Positions 23,249-34,747 of a stretch of 64,000 nt of DNA are shown one piece after another (position 1 is the first letter of the stretch; each line of letters opens with the position of its first letter). The translations under genes were made by a program, and so were the position numbers. The notes under the pieces are model-generated. The model saw nothing but the letters and a program-made list of their open reading frames with translations, was not told where the DNA came from and did not search any database. Source of the stretch: Coffea arabica (lineage: Eukaryota > Streptophyta > Magnoliopsida > Gentianales > Rubiaceae); contig NC_092323.1 of assembly GCF_036785885.1 (NCBI RefSeq), positions 20,964,501 to 21,028,500 of the forward strand, written 5' to 3'.

Positions 23249-25533
23249 GGGATAATTGCATAAACCTCCCCTGACTTTTATAGTAATAGCATTGATCTCC
23301 TCTATCAATTTTGAAATAGCACTGACCTCCCCTATCTAAAGTTGGAGGCAATTAAATAGGCAAAAGTGGATCAATTTACCAAAGTACCCCTGACATGATT
23401 TAATTTTACCAAATGAATGTGATGAGTACTTTCATCAAACCCAACAAAACATTTGTTAATAAAAATTACACTAAATTAACTATTTCTGCATAGTTTAACT
23501 AATTAACTAAATAACTAATAATCTAATTAACTAATAACTAATTATCTAATTAACTATTAACTAATTAACTAATTGTTAATAGTTATTAACTAATCAAACT
23601 ATTTCTGCATAATTAAACTAATTAACTATTAACTAATTATCTAATTAACTATTAACTAATTAACTAATTAAATAATTATCTAATTAACTAATTTCTGTTT
23701 ATCTAATTAACTAATCTCTATTTATCTAATTAACTAAAGCTGTTGTCTATCCGAAACTAATAAACTATTTGCATGTTAAACTAATTAGCTGCTTAACTAA
23801 TTAACTACCTAATTATCTAATTAATTAATTAACTAATTAACTAATTTTTGTTTATCTAATTAACTAATTAACTAATTATCTAATTAACTAAAGTTGTTGT
23901 TTATCCGAAACTAACAAACTATTTGCATATTAAACTAATTAACTAATTAATTGCTTAACTAATTAACTAATTAACTAAAGCTATTGTCTATCCTAAACTA
24001 ACAAACTATTTGCATGTTAAACTAATTAACTAATTAACTACTTAACTAATTAACTAACTAATTATCCAATTAATTAATTAACTAATTTTTGTTTATCTAA
24101 TTAACTATTTAACTAAAGCTGTTGTCTATCCGAAACTAACAAACTATTTGTATGTTAAACTAATTAACTAACTAACTGCTTAACTAATTAACTAACTAAT
24201 TATCCAATTAATTAGTTAACTAATTTTTGTTTATCTAATTAACTAATTAACTAAAGCTGTTGTCTATCCGAAACTAACAAACTATTTGTATGTTAAACTA
24301 ATTAACTAACTAACTGCTTAACTAATTAACTAACTAATTATCCAATTAATTAGTTAACTAATTTTTGTTTATCTAATTAACTAATTAACTAAAGCTGTTG
24401 TCTATCCGAAACTAACAAACTATTTGTATGTTAAACTAATTAACTAATTAACTGCTTAACTAATTAACTAACTAATTATCCAATTAATTAATTAACTAAT
24501 TTTTGTTTATCTAATTAACTAATTAACTAATTAACTAAAGCTGTTGTCTATCCGAAACTAACAAACTATTTATATGTTAAACTAATTAACTAATTAACTA
24601 ATTAACTAACTAATTATCTAATTAATTAATTAACTAATTAACTAATTTCTATTTATCTAATTAACTAAAGCTATTGTCTGTCCGGAACTAACAAACTATT
24701 TGCATGTTAAACTAATTAACTAATTAACTGCTTAACTAATTAACTAATTAATTAATTAACTAATTAACAAACTATTTGCATGTTAAACTATATGCAGTAC
24801 GCATCACCTATTTAAAGTATCGGCTCTTTATAGGTATTTTACTTTCAAACATTTAATTTATGATAAAAATATCAATGTTTGTAAGTAAAATTCAAAAAGT
24901 GTTACAAAAAATATCAATATTCTTAATTTCAAACATTTAATTTATGGCCCTATACCCCTCCCTTTTTGTAAGAATATTATTGTAAAACTTTTTGAATTTT
25001 ACTTACAAACATTGATGTTTTTATCATAAATTAAATGTTTGAAAGTAAAATACCCATAAAGATCCGATACTTTAAATAGGTAATGCGTACTGCATATAGT
25101 TTAATATGCAAATAGTTTGTTAATTAGTTAATTAGTTAAGCAGTTAATTAGTTAATTAGTTTAACATGTAAATAGTTTGTTAGTTTCGGACAGACAATAG
25201 TTTTAGTTAATTAGTTAATTAGATAAATAGAAATTAGTTAATTAATTAATTAGTTAGTTAGTTAATAATTAATCAAATGATTAATTAATAGTTAATTAGT
25301 TTAATTATTAAATAATTAGATAATTAGTTAAGCAATTGTCAAGCAAATAATAATTGTCAAGCAAGAAGAGGGCAAAATTGGAAGAAATTTCTTATCTCAC
25401 TTCTACAAAAGCTGTGAGGGAGGTTTCTGCAACAAATTGTTACTGTTCAGGGGAGGTGAATGCAATTTCTAAACCTAGAGGGGAGGTCAGTGCAAATGTC
25501 AGAAATCTCAGGGGAGGTTTCTGCAATTATCCC
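23249..25533. mobile_element. Foldback Mutator-like element with 9-bp TSD
   Basis: Ends are GGGATAATTGCA(T/G)AAACCTCCCCTGA in inverted orientation, flanked by the 9-mer TTGTTCTAA (23240-23248 and 25534-25542). A 9-bp TSD with GGG termini fits MULEs. The two arms are inverted repeats of each other, folding around about 24945. Subterminal aggggaggt...tgca words are repeated in both arms. The left arm (about 1.7 kb) is enlarged by a tandem array while the right arm (about 0.6 kb) keeps about one unit. There is no transposase. Confidence 0.85.
23739..24790 (+). repeat. 138-bp tandem repeat in the left arm of the foldback element
   Basis: GCTGTTGTCTATCCGAAACT and its variants occur at 23739, 23893, 23980, 24118, 24256, 24394, 24540 and 24670, with spacings of 154, 87, 138, 138, 138, 146 and 130. 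Between them lie TTAACTAA/TTAATTAG runs. The right arm holds one inverted copy near 25176. Confidence 0.88.
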
Positions 25534-25542
25534 TTGTTCTAA

Positions 25543-25713
25543 AACATTTTCGCGCCACTAAATTCCAGCCTAAGAAAGCCGCCTCTAGTGGCTATATTGG
25601 CGGCTATTGGCAGAGCAGCACTTCCTACCCTTTTTTCGAAGTAAACTAAATAGCGGACGGAGCAAGTGCGGCTGAGATTTTTCTATAATTGTCCCAGTTT
25701 ATATATTTTATAT
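25543..25713. other. Short remnant of pre-insertion DNA
   Basis: 171 bp between the foldback element TSD and the SINE-like dimer TSD, GC-richer than its surroundings. No gene is recognised. Together with 23225-23239 it belongs to the ancestral locus into which the neighbouring elements inserted. Confidence 0.6.
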
Positions 25714-25872
25714 GATTTAGTATATACTTTTTTTTTTTCAACAGCCGAAATCAGACTTTTGTTGAATTGTAAACCTAATCCCAGAACCAATACCAAAAGC
25801 CGGCAACTCTTGGCATGATACCAGGGACTTATAACCCAACCCAAACCCAACCCCAACCCCGATGTGGGATAA

Positions 25873-26196
25873 TGTCAGGACCAAAGACACTATCACTTGG
25901 TCGTTTGGTATAGTGATTCTTGCGTTTAGCTAATAAGTTGTAATACGGTACCGTTCTACTTAAATGGCGGTGAATGTAATTGGCGCGCATAATCTGTTGG
26001 GATTAAATTGCATAAATAGTCCCTCTACAGTTGTAATACGGTTATGTTGAGTAAATGCAGAGAATATCTTTCTCTTTCCTTTATGTTATTTTCTCTCTCT
26101 TCTTCTTCTTGTTCTCTCTGATCCCTTCTTGTTCTTCCTACCTTCATGCCCTCTGAAACCAATCCCAATTCCAGAAATTAGCTCACGAACCTGACA
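25873..26196 (+). repeat. 5' LTR of the gypsy element (324 bp)
   Basis: TG...CA termini. A TATA-like ATAAATAG lies near 26010, followed by a CT-rich stretch typical of a transcribed leader. It differs from the 3' LTR at four positions by eye. Confidence 0.95.
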
Positions 26197-26198
26197 TT

Positions 26199-26210
26199 TG
26201 GTATCAGAGC
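26199..26210 (+). other. Gypsy primer binding site (initiator tRNA-Met)
   Basis: TGGTATCAGAGC begins two bases after the LTR end. This is the standard complement to the 3' end of plant initiator tRNA-Met. Confidence 0.93.
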
Positions 26211-26240
26211 GGTCGATCCTTGGCCGCGAAGATATCTAAT

Positions 26241-28268
26241 ATGGCGGAGAGCACTCGATTTAGGAGTCTGGAAGATCAACTCAAGAAACAGGAAAGTAAG
26301 CTGCAGGAATTGATGGAATCTGTAGCAACAATGCAGAATTCAAGTATGGAGGAGCTGCAGCAGAAACTTCATACCGACATTGATCAGAATAATGCGAAAT
26401 TGGAGGCAATGGTGGGGAATCTGGACCAGAGATTCAATGCGATGGAGCAGAGGTTCAGTACGATGATGAAGCTGTTGATGAGGGAGAAAGGCATTTCTGA
26501 CGGGGACGGAGGAGGAACTGAACCACTCTTGCCGACACCTCCATTGCATCTACGATTGACACCTTCAAACGAAAGGCCAGGGAGTCAACCTGAGATGAGA
26601 GGTAGGCAGTTCTTTCCTAATATACCTCGTATGGAGTTGCCAATGTTTAGCTCTGGGAACCCTAGGGAGTGGGTGAGAAAATGTCAAAAATACTTCCTGA
26701 ATTATCAGATAGCAGAATGTCAGAAAGTAGATGTGGCAGAAATGTTTTTGGAAGGGAAGGCTGACAATTGGTTCCAAGGGGTAAAACTGGTGAAACCTAG
26801 ACTGTCCTGGGGAGAATTTAGTGAACTCTTGTGTGAGAGATTTTCTGGAAGGAACTCACGTGACATAGTGGAGGAGTTTAATAAGTTACATCAGAAAGGC
26901 ACTATTGAAGATTATGAGGAGAAATTTGAAGAATTAAAAACACTCATGCTGACGAGAAATCCTAGATTGGATGAGTCTTACTTTGTTTCCAGCTTTATTA
27001 GTGGACTCAAGGACGAGATTAAGCCTACGGTGAAGATGTTCAAACCGCAGACACTAATGAAGGCTTTTGAAGTGGCAGAGCTGCAAGAATGCTCACTGGA
27101 AATCCAGAGCAAACAAAGTAAGGCCACAGGGAGGGGGACAGTAGAACCAAGATTTGGAATATACAAGAATTCCACACAGGACCAGGCTCGCCAACAATCA
27201 TACAGGTTACCAGCTATCATCCCTGCCCCGAGGAAAACTGATTCAATCCATAGAGACCTCAGTAAGATAACAGCTGAGGAGATGCAGTATAGACGTAAGC
27301 ATGGCTTGTGCTACAGATGTGGGGAGAAATTTGGAGTAGGACACCAGTGCAGGAAGGGAAATCTGAATTGTGCGAACACTGAAGAGGAAGAGGAGGAGGT
27401 TGAATTTGAGGATGCTGAAGGAGAGCAAGATGAACTCACTGGAAGGGTGGGGGAATTAGCAGAAGTATCCCTCAATGCATTGTCTGGAGCCATAAAAAGG
27501 AAGTCTATCCTGCTGATGGGCAATTTAGGGGGACTTCCAGTCAAGATCTTGGTGGACACAGGAAGCTCTGACAGTTTTATCCACCACAGAGTTGTCAACC
27601 TGTTGCATTTGCCATACCACTCAGTCAGCCCTTTCACTGTGACCTTAGCAGATGGGACTGACATCACTAGTGGTGCCATTAGTCCAAATGTAAGCTGGGT
27701 GATACAAGACTATCGATTCCAGTTTGATCTGAAAATAATGGAGTTAGGGGGATGGGATATAATACTGGGAGTAGACTGGATGTGCCAATTCAGTCCCATT
27801 ACTTTTGATTTCCATTCCCTCAGCATTGCACTTAGTGATAAGGGGAGTTTACTGCACTTGCAAGGGTTGGTGAATCAGCCTGCAATGAGGCTAGTGAGGG
27901 GCAAGGACCTCAGGTCATTCATACAGGAGAAGCAAACAAGCTGTGCAGCACTGGAGACAGAAGCAACAAGGGGGTCAGAGGATCAGCTTCCAGAATCCAT
28001 AGGAAGAATCCTGCAACAGCATTCGGAGGTGTTTTCCACTCCTAAAGGCTTACCCCCAGAGAGGGAGCTGGATCATCAGATCAACCTCAAACCAGGTGCT
28101 GAGCCTTTTAAACTCAAGCCTTACAGGTACCCCCACTCTCACAAAGCAGAAATTGAAAAACAGGTCACTGAGATGCTCACTAATGGGATTATTATGCACA
28201 GCACTAGTCCTTTTGCTTCTCCAGTATTATTAGTTAAAAAGAAGGATAATTCTTGGGGCTCTGTATAG
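26241..28268 (+). pseudogene. gypsy gag-protease and N-terminal RT, frameshifted
   Basis: Encodes the capsid and nucleocapsid of a cytoplasmic retroelement particle plus the aspartic protease and the start of reverse transcriptase. I start at ATG 26241 because the in-frame codon further upstream is TTG. In order: an N-terminal Gln/Glu-rich probable coiled coil, the Gag core (PREWVRKCQKYF), a zinc knuckle CYRCGEKFGVGHQC near 27309, an acidic Glu run, protease LVDTGSSDSF near 27550, then RT fingers ending VLLVKKKDNSW. The frame then closes at 28266 because one base is missing in a G run at about 28255-28258; RT continues in the next frame. The break is mid-palm, so programmed frameshifting is unlikely. 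Confidence 0.92.
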
Positions 28269-30466
28269 ACTATAGGAGACTGAATGAATTAACCGTAAAG
28301 GACAAATTTCCTATCCCAAATATAGATGAGCTATTAGATGAGTTGCATGGCACGAAATATATGTCTAAACTAGACCTCAGAGCTGGCTACCATCAGCTAA
28401 GAGTCAAAGCAATTGACATCCCCAAAACAGCTTTCCAGACACACCATGGCCACTTTGAATTCTTGGTGATGCCTTTTGGGCTGACAAACGCTCCAGCCAC
28501 ATTTCAGGCATTGATGAACAGAATCTTCCAGCCATACCTGAGGAAGTTCGTGTTGGTTTTCTTCGATGACATCCTGGTGTACAGTCCAACTTTGGAGTCG
28601 CATGCACAGCACCTGCAAATTGTACTCAAGGTACTAGCAGAAAATCAGTTATATTGTAAAAGGTCAAAATGTTCTTTTGCTCAAACTTCAATTGAGTACC
28701 TGGGGCATATAATATCTGAAGCAGGAGTGAGCATGGACTCTACTAAGATAGAGTGCATCAAGTCATGGCCTGTTCCCAAAACAGTAAAGGAATTGAGGGG
28801 CTTTTTGGGATTAACTGGTTACTACAGAAGGTTCATAAAAGGGTACGGGGTGATCAGTAAACCACTTACACTCCTGCTTAAGAAAGAGGGATTCACATGG
28901 AACCACAATGCTCAGATGGCTTTTGAAGATTTAAAAAGAGCTATGACCACAGCTCCAGTGTTAAGTATGCCAAACTTTGATCTTCCTTTTGTGATAGAGA
29001 CGGATGCCTGTGGGGTTGGCATTGGGGCAGTATTAATGCAACAGGGACATCCCTTGGCCTTCCTTAGCAAAGCTTTATCAGCTCAGAATTTGGGGCTGTC
29101 AGTGTATGAGAAGGAGCTTTTTGCATTAGTATTAGCTGTGAGCAAATGGAAGCATTACTTAGTTGGCCATCACTTTATTATCAAGACTGACCACCAGGCC
29201 CTTAAACATCTGTTGGAGCAAAGACTTACTCACCCTCTGCAACACAAATGGCTAACCAAATTACTTGGATTGGATTATGAAATACAGTACAAGAAGGGAT
29301 CAGAAAATGGGGTAGCTGATGCCCTGTCCAGAAGGAGAATGGAGGAAACTGACACGGGCAGTGAACAAACTGAGCACCAGGTATGTGCCATCTCCACAGT
29401 CCAACCTAGGTGGATGCAGGAGTTGCTAGAAAGTTATACTGGGGATACAGTGGTTCAGCAGAAGCTAGCTGAGCTACTACTGGATTCCCATGCAGACCCA
29501 GATTATCAGGTGGAAGGTGGGGTACTCAAGTTCAAAGGGAAACTGTATGTAGGCTCAGCCAATGACATCAGGGTCAGGCTGATCAGGCTCCTGCATGATT
29601 CAGCAATTGGGGGTCACTCAGGACAGAGGGGATGTCTGCACAGACTACAGGCTTTGTTCCATTGGCCTGGGTTAAAAAGGGATGTTATCCAATATGTCAG
29701 ATCCTGTGATGTCTGCCAGAGGAACAAACACGAAAATGTCCCTTATCCTGGTCTACTGCAGCCTATCCCAGTGCCCCAACAAGCGTGGTCACACCTCACC
29801 ATGGACTTTATTGAGCAACTACCACCATCTCATGGATTTGACACCATACTGGTAGTGGTGGATCGGTTCACCAAGTTCAGTCACTTTATCAAGCTCACTC
29901 ATCCTTATTCTGCACAGCAGGTGGCTCAGACTTTTCTTGATAATGTGTACAGGTTACATGGCCTACCAGAAATAATTATATCTGACAGGGACAGGATTTT
30001 CCTTAGTAACTTCTGGCAGGAGCTATTCAGTTTACTGGGGGTGAATCTACACTATAGTTCAGCATATCATCCCCAGTCAGACGGACAAACGGAAAGAGTC
30101 AATCAGTGCTTGGAAAACTACCTCAGATGTATGTGCAGTGACCACCCTTCCCACTGGAGCAGCTGGCTACCTACAGCTGAACTATGGTATAATTCTAACT
30201 TCCATACTAGCTTGCAGATAACACCCTTTGAGGCGTTGTATGGTTATAAACCTAGTCACATACCCCTGGGACCCTTCCATGATAGTATCATACCTGCTGC
30301 CAGCAATATGGTCCAGTCGAGGCTTCAGGTCATAGCTCTCATCAAAGAGAACTTGGCCAAAGCTCATAATCGCATGAAGGTTTTTGCCGATAAACATCGT
30401 TCAGAGAGAGTATTCCAGGAAGGGGATTGGGTATTTCTCAAGCTACAACCATATAGGCAGCAGTAA
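28259..30466 (+). pseudogene. gypsy RT, RNase H and integrase
   Basis: Continuation of pol in the -1 frame. RT resumes at LCIDYRRLN and carries the active-site block FFDDILVYS near 28560. RNase H begins near FVIETDACG (about 28990), with the later motif KTDHQALKHLL. Integrase has the zinc-binding H-H-C-C region (HDSAIGGHSG ... CDVCQ, about 29590-29720). Its DDE acidic residues lie in MDFIE (about 29804), SDRD (about 29980) and TERVNQ (about 30092). All catalytic motifs look intact. The frame ends at TAA 30464-30466, an internal nonsense codon, because the same frame continues with typical pol C-terminal sequence. Confidence 0.93.
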
Positions 30467-30835
30467 GTTGCTATTCGTAGAAACTTAAAATTAGCTGCTA
30501 AATATTTTGGACCCTTCCAGATTAGTGCGAAGGTGGGAGAGGTAGCATATAAACTCAAATTACCAGAGGGAGCCCGGATCCATCCAGTATTTCATGTTTC
30601 ATTACTCAAGAGGAAGATAGGACTTGCACAGAGTGTGGATTCCAACCTACCGGAATTGGATGCGACAGACCAATGCTTATTAAGGCCAGAGAAGGTTCTC
30701 CAGAGACGGGCAGTAATGAGAGCTGCTCAACCAGTCGTCCAATACTTGGTAAAATGGAACAATTTACCAGAGTCGGAGTCATCCTGGAAGGATAAAAGCT
30801 TCATAGACAGCCAATTCCCAGACTTTCAAGCTTGA
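30467..30835 (+). pseudogene. gypsy pol C-terminal tail with chromodomain-like end
   Basis: Same frame as the preceding integrase, separated by a single TAA. It begins with the usual post-integrase block (AAKYFGPFQI, HPVFHVSLLK) and ends with a segment resembling a chromodomain: PEKVLQRR, then QYLVKWNNLPESESSW. Such a domain guides chromovirus integration to heterochromatin in known families; here the match is by motif only and looks degenerate. It terminates at TGA 30833-30835, 28 bp before the 3' LTR. Confidence 0.8.
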
Positions 30836-30850
30836 GGACAAGCTTTTGCT

Positions 30851-30863
30851 AAGGGGGTGGGAC
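30851..30863 (+). other. Gypsy polypurine tract
   Basis: AAGGGGGTGGGAC directly precedes the 3' LTR. Confidence 0.85.
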
Positions 30864-31187
30864 TGTCAGGACCAAAGACACTATCACTTGGTCGTTTGGT
30901 ATAGTGATTCTTGCGTTTAGCTAATAAGTTGTAATACGGCACCGTTCTACTTAAATGGCGGTGAATGTAATTGGCGCGCATAATCTGTTGGGATTAAATT
31001 GCATAAATAGTCCCTCTACAGTTGTAATACGGTTATGTTGAGTAAATGCAGAGAATATCTTTCTCTTTCCTTTCTGTTATTTTATCTCTCTTCTTCTTCT
31101 TGTTCTCTCTAATCCCTTCTTGTTCTTCCTACCTTCATGCCCTCTGAAACCAATCCCAATTCCAGAAATTAGCTCACGAACCTGACA
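30864..31187 (+). repeat. 3' LTR of the gypsy element (324 bp)
   Basis: Same length as the 5' LTR with four substitutions by eye (t/c in the GGTACC word, two in the CTTTATGTTATTTTC stretch, g/a in CTCTCTGATCCC). TSD GATAA follows. Confidence 0.95.
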
Positions 31188-31485
31188 GATAAACTACCTA
31201 TGGAGGGGAACCCGCTACTAAGTGGGATACTACCACCCATTTCCCTTTTACTCCCCAGGCAATTTGTCTTTTTTCAACAGCCGAAATCAGACTTTTGTTG
31301 AATTGTAAACCTAATCCCATAACCAATACCAAAAGCCGGCAACTCTTGGCACGATCCCAGGGACTTATAACCCAACCCCAACCCCGATGTGGGATAAACT
31401 ACCTATGGAGGGGAACCCGCTACTAAGTGGGATACTACCACCCATTTCCCTTTTACTCCCCAGGCAATTTGATTTAGTATATACT

Positions 31486-33380
31486 AACATTACTTTTTTT
31501 GTGTACGTGAAGCATGTTCAAGCATATCAACTCAATATACAAGCATAATCAGGTTTGTAAGTGTACACCAATTTTTAAAAGAAGTACAATAACCCCGCCA
31601 ATTAGAAGTGTCCATCGGCTGGTAATGGGTAATTTAGTAAATTTTTTTTAAAAAATTATTTTCTACAAGACCAACATCCAATTAATGTCCAAACTTTTAT
31701 TTGATAATTTGGATATTGATAATTAGATTTTGCCCAGATAATCAATATTCCAGTTATATCTAAATATCATTGAATATAGATTACTTAACTATATTTAACA
31801 TGTAATTAATAATATGGGGGTTATTAACAAATTAAGTGATATGTATTTAAGGTCATAGAAGCATAAATTATAACGCTATTCGCTAATAAATTAGTATGTA
31901 ATATAGTATATTAGTTGTTATGTAGTATAAAATGTATTACTAAAATATTATATTTGGTAATTCAACTTGTAATCTGGAATTCAAGAATCAAATTTTAAAA
32001 TTCATTCCCAACTATTTTACCAAACTTTAAAAATTGGATATAAATTAGTTTTTTTTTCCAAATTTTGTTCCACGGATATCCAATGTTCAATTTTTCTTTT
32101 TTCCTGAAGTTTAAACACTCCTAGTACCAATTACACCAAATCTCAAGTGTGCCTGCCTCTATCCCAACTAAATATACCACAAACATCTAATCAGCCAGGG
32201 GAATCTGATGGTGTATTCATTCATGAATATAAAGACCACATAGGTTGTTATAATTTGACAAATATTTGGACATTGAAACATATATGTCTCTTCGAATTAA
32301 AAAAAAAGGCCCTATCTCTCACATTCTGATTACAATTTGGTACATTACCAATTGTATTACAAAATAGCTTTACGAACCTTGATGAAATAATAGCCAAGGT
32401 GAGCAAGCAACAAAGTGATTGGCAAGTAACAATCAAAACCTTGGTGGAGTTTGGAGTCCTTTAGTTGCACCATAAAATCTTGACAAGAACTCTTGACGTT
32501 TGAAAGTGATTCCCACGTCCCTCTTGAATGCGCATTGTATTTATTGGAATTGTATGTGTGGGGTGTGGTAACTTATCCATGCCTTTGAAGTCAAATATCT
32601 AAGTGAGGTAGTACTATAGTTGTTTTTTTTTTCTCGGAGAGCTGGGTGTGTTTGATTATCTGAAAATTTTTATTTTGAACTATTTCTCAGCAGTTGAAAT
32701 GTCTTAAATTTAGCAGATAGAGCAGCTGATGCTCTATGTTCAAATTTCCCAGCTCTTGTTTAGTTGTTGCTTGGGTTTTTCAAAATAACTGAAATTGTCA
32801 ATTTTCTTGGTTCTTGTTCATGTCTCTGCCATGTCTCTATAGATGGTAACTTCTATAGATTTCTGTATAATATTGGAATGATCTTTTTGAGCATTCCGCA
32901 AATAATATACTCAAATAGAATATGCTAATCTGGAAAACCTGATGTTTGAAAAGACTCCGGATGCTATTTAGATTTGTTAGTGCCTCTCAGAAATACGGCC
33001 CTTAGCTTTACCTTTGGTTTAGAGATGGCTCGCTGGATTGGTCTATTTTTATCTATTGACTTTTGTTGTGAATTTTTGTACGTAAAGCTTGGTCTTGTGA
33101 CTCTTGTCGATTAAGACATAGCTCATTTGATGCCCACTGTCTTGAGTTCATATTTTTTTAATTTTTCCTTGATATCTCTATTTTGCGTTTTGGCCTGTAT
33201 GTTTGCTTCTAATATCTGATGATTTGGTATCTGTAGGGCAGGAGAAGGGGCAGTGGGATATGGTGTTAAAAATCTTATTTTTTTTATAAGAAATAACTCC
33301 AAGTCAATAGCTTATGTAGATGAAAGCCTTGGGATATTCTGTCTTCTAACTCTCTCTGACCTTTGTTGTGCAATTTACAG
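31486..33380. other. Intergenic or intron-like DNA, no gene recognised
   Basis: AT-rich, with no domain-bearing ORF. The last kilobase is T-rich and ends in a good splice acceptor (caatttacag at 33380), so part of it may be the final intron of the gene whose last exon lies at 33381. I searched for the expected upstream coiled-coil or MSP-domain exons of a VAP27 gene and did not see them. Confidence 0.55.
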
Positions 33381-33491
33381 GATCTATTGAGGCGTGAGAG
33401 TAATAGAAGCCGTGGTGGCATCCCTTTCATGTATGCCATTATTGTGGGTTTGCCTGGCCTTTTTTTGGGTTATCTTTTGAAGAGGACATAA
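33381..33491 (+). pseudogene. Isolated terminal exon resembling the VAP27 tail anchor
   Basis: After acceptor AG at 33380 a 36-codon frame runs to TAA. It begins DLLRRESNRSRGG, then a hydrophobic segment IPFMYAIIVGLPGLFLGYLL, then KRT. A short basic linker, one C-terminal membrane span and a Lys-Arg-Thr end resemble plant VAP27 (VAMP-associated) proteins, ER tail-anchored receptors for FFAT-motif partners. The identification is from memory of the family. No MSP-domain exons are visible upstream, and 10 bp downstream the macrosatellite sequence begins, so it is probably a gene fragment. It could still be the true last exon of a gene with a long intron. Confidence 0.5.
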
Positions 33492-33500
33492 TCAATCAAG

Positions 33501-34747
33501 GTTTGATGTTCAATCGCGAGAATTTTGTTCGCTTTTGCCCCGGTGGTCATATTGATTCAATCAGTCAGCATTTTATTTTCAATGGTCATATTTAATTTTC
33601 CTTTGTGACCTTGATATAAACAAATATTGATTCATTTTCTCATTGTCTATTGTTGATTTGTTATCCAAGCATTTGAGGGTTTAGTTAACGTGCATACATA
33701 TAGAATATGCTAAATGCTAAACTATTTGATTTGGAGCCTTCATCACCTGTGCTTTCAGTTTCATTAAGCAAGCCGCAAATCTGCTGTGGTTGATGTGTGT
33801 ATATAGCCAACAGTTTTGAGGGTGTCAAGTCAGTACACCATAATAGTTTATAAGTTTTAACCAGGAATTAACACCATTCGAATCTTAGGGAACCATCAAT
33901 AAGGTTAAGAAGCTTCTCATCTTTCGAGTTTCAGAATTTTGACTGATTTGAACAATAATAGAAATCGAATTCAAATTGAGGAAACAAATAGCATCTGCAC
34001 TGTTATATATTTGGTTTTTTTTCCCTTAAAAAGTTACTTGTTTGCAAAGTGCAAGGCTAATAAAATATATTTGTTCTGAGAACAAAACTAAATGATCAAG
34101 AAACAAATATTTGAAGACTTTCTTGGTTTTGCACGCATCACAGCATGAAGCTGCAGCCGAGGAAACCTTCATTGACAAAGTTTTCATTGTGGGTCTGTAG
34201 AGACTGCATTTTAGAGATCTCTTTTGTATGTGGACAGTGGATATGATTATATATTATTAAAGTTTCTTTTATGCAAAAAAAGAAAAAGAAAAATAAAAAA
34301 GATGTTATATTTGTTGTATGTTGTTGACTTAAAACTTATATTGCATCTGAAATATTTTCATTGTGTAATTATTTGATTTGGTTTTTCAAAACTCATTCAT
34401 TGTCTTAATAAGATTTTACATACGAGATAATGGGTTGTTTATCTTATCAGTTATATGTAGATCTTTAGTTCATATTATGTTAAATCCTGTATCTCTTACT
34501 ATTATGTGGTCGTTTCTATATTTTACAATTAAATAGGCTTCTTATCCGACATATTTTAGTATTGCTCTCAAAAAGTTGAGCTTTCTCTTCAATTTGTTCA
34601 TGAGTGGCACATTTTTTATACACATCAAATCATTGCAAATGCAGTTAGTCAATGCAAGATGACGTTACATGGTAATATATTATTTTGAAACTCATGACAT
34701 TGCTAATCCTATTCAATTAGTAGGTAAAGCACGTGACCGAGTACGAG
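33501..34747 (+). repeat. 3' part of a macrosatellite unit (unit 0)
   Basis: Matches the 3' end of the MULE-like ORF (from gttcaatcgc(g/a)agaattttgtt) and the complete unit tail up to the common junction word ACGAGCA. In the other units this word is followed by tccataggg, but here the LINE fragment follows instead. Similarity to 42100-43353 and 62850-64000 is high with scattered substitutions and small indels. Confidence 0.85.

Larger units (their letters stand above)
25873..31187 (+). mobile_element. Nearly intact Ty3/gypsy chromovirus-type retrotransposon
   Basis: A 5315-bp element with two 324-bp LTRs (TGTCAGGACC...CCTGACA), 5-bp TSD GATAA (25868-25872 and 31188-31192), initiator-Met PBS, polypurine tract, and one gag-pol reading frame with a chromodomain-like C-terminus. 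The order protease-RT-RNase H-integrase defines Ty3/gypsy. Small size and short LTRs suggest a Reina-like chromovirus, which is inference. Only two disabling lesions are evident, a 1-bp frameshift in RT and one nonsense codon after integrase. Confidence 0.95.
25729..31470 (-). mobile_element. SINE-like head-to-tail dimer, interrupted by a gypsy element
   Basis: Two copies of a roughly 205-215-bp unit lie in tandem: copy 1 is 25729-25872 plus 31193-31265, copy 2 is 31266-31470. The whole is bounded by the 15-mer GATTTAGTATATACT (25714-25728 and 31471-31485). On the minus strand each unit begins AAATTGCCTGGGG and ends GGCTGTTG followed by an A run. A variable-length 15-bp TSD and a 3' A run fit a SINE. 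GGTTCCCCTCC resembles a Pol III B box, but no clear A box is seen. It could be another class of short retroelement. Confidence 0.6.

Noticed and set aside
25830..25866. Telomere-like CCCAACCCAAACCCAACCCC tract
   Set aside because: The unit is irregular and short, not the plant CCCTAAA repeat, and it is an internal part of the SINE-like unit found again at 31369-31390.
27243..27679. Minus-strand ORFs under gypsy gag-protease
   Set aside because: Shadow frames of a confidently identified gag-pol; Ser-rich tracts come from the complement of acidic codon runs.
28245..28268. Programmed -1 frameshift between gag-protease and RT
   Set aside because: The shift lies inside RT between adjacent conserved motifs and not at a domain boundary. 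No slippery heptamer is seen, and a lost G in a G run is simpler.
33215..33270. Possible upstream exon of the VAP27-like gene (after 'tctgtag' at 33236)
   Set aside because: The short GA-rich stretch has no strong donor and does not encode recognisable VAP27 coiled-coil sequence.
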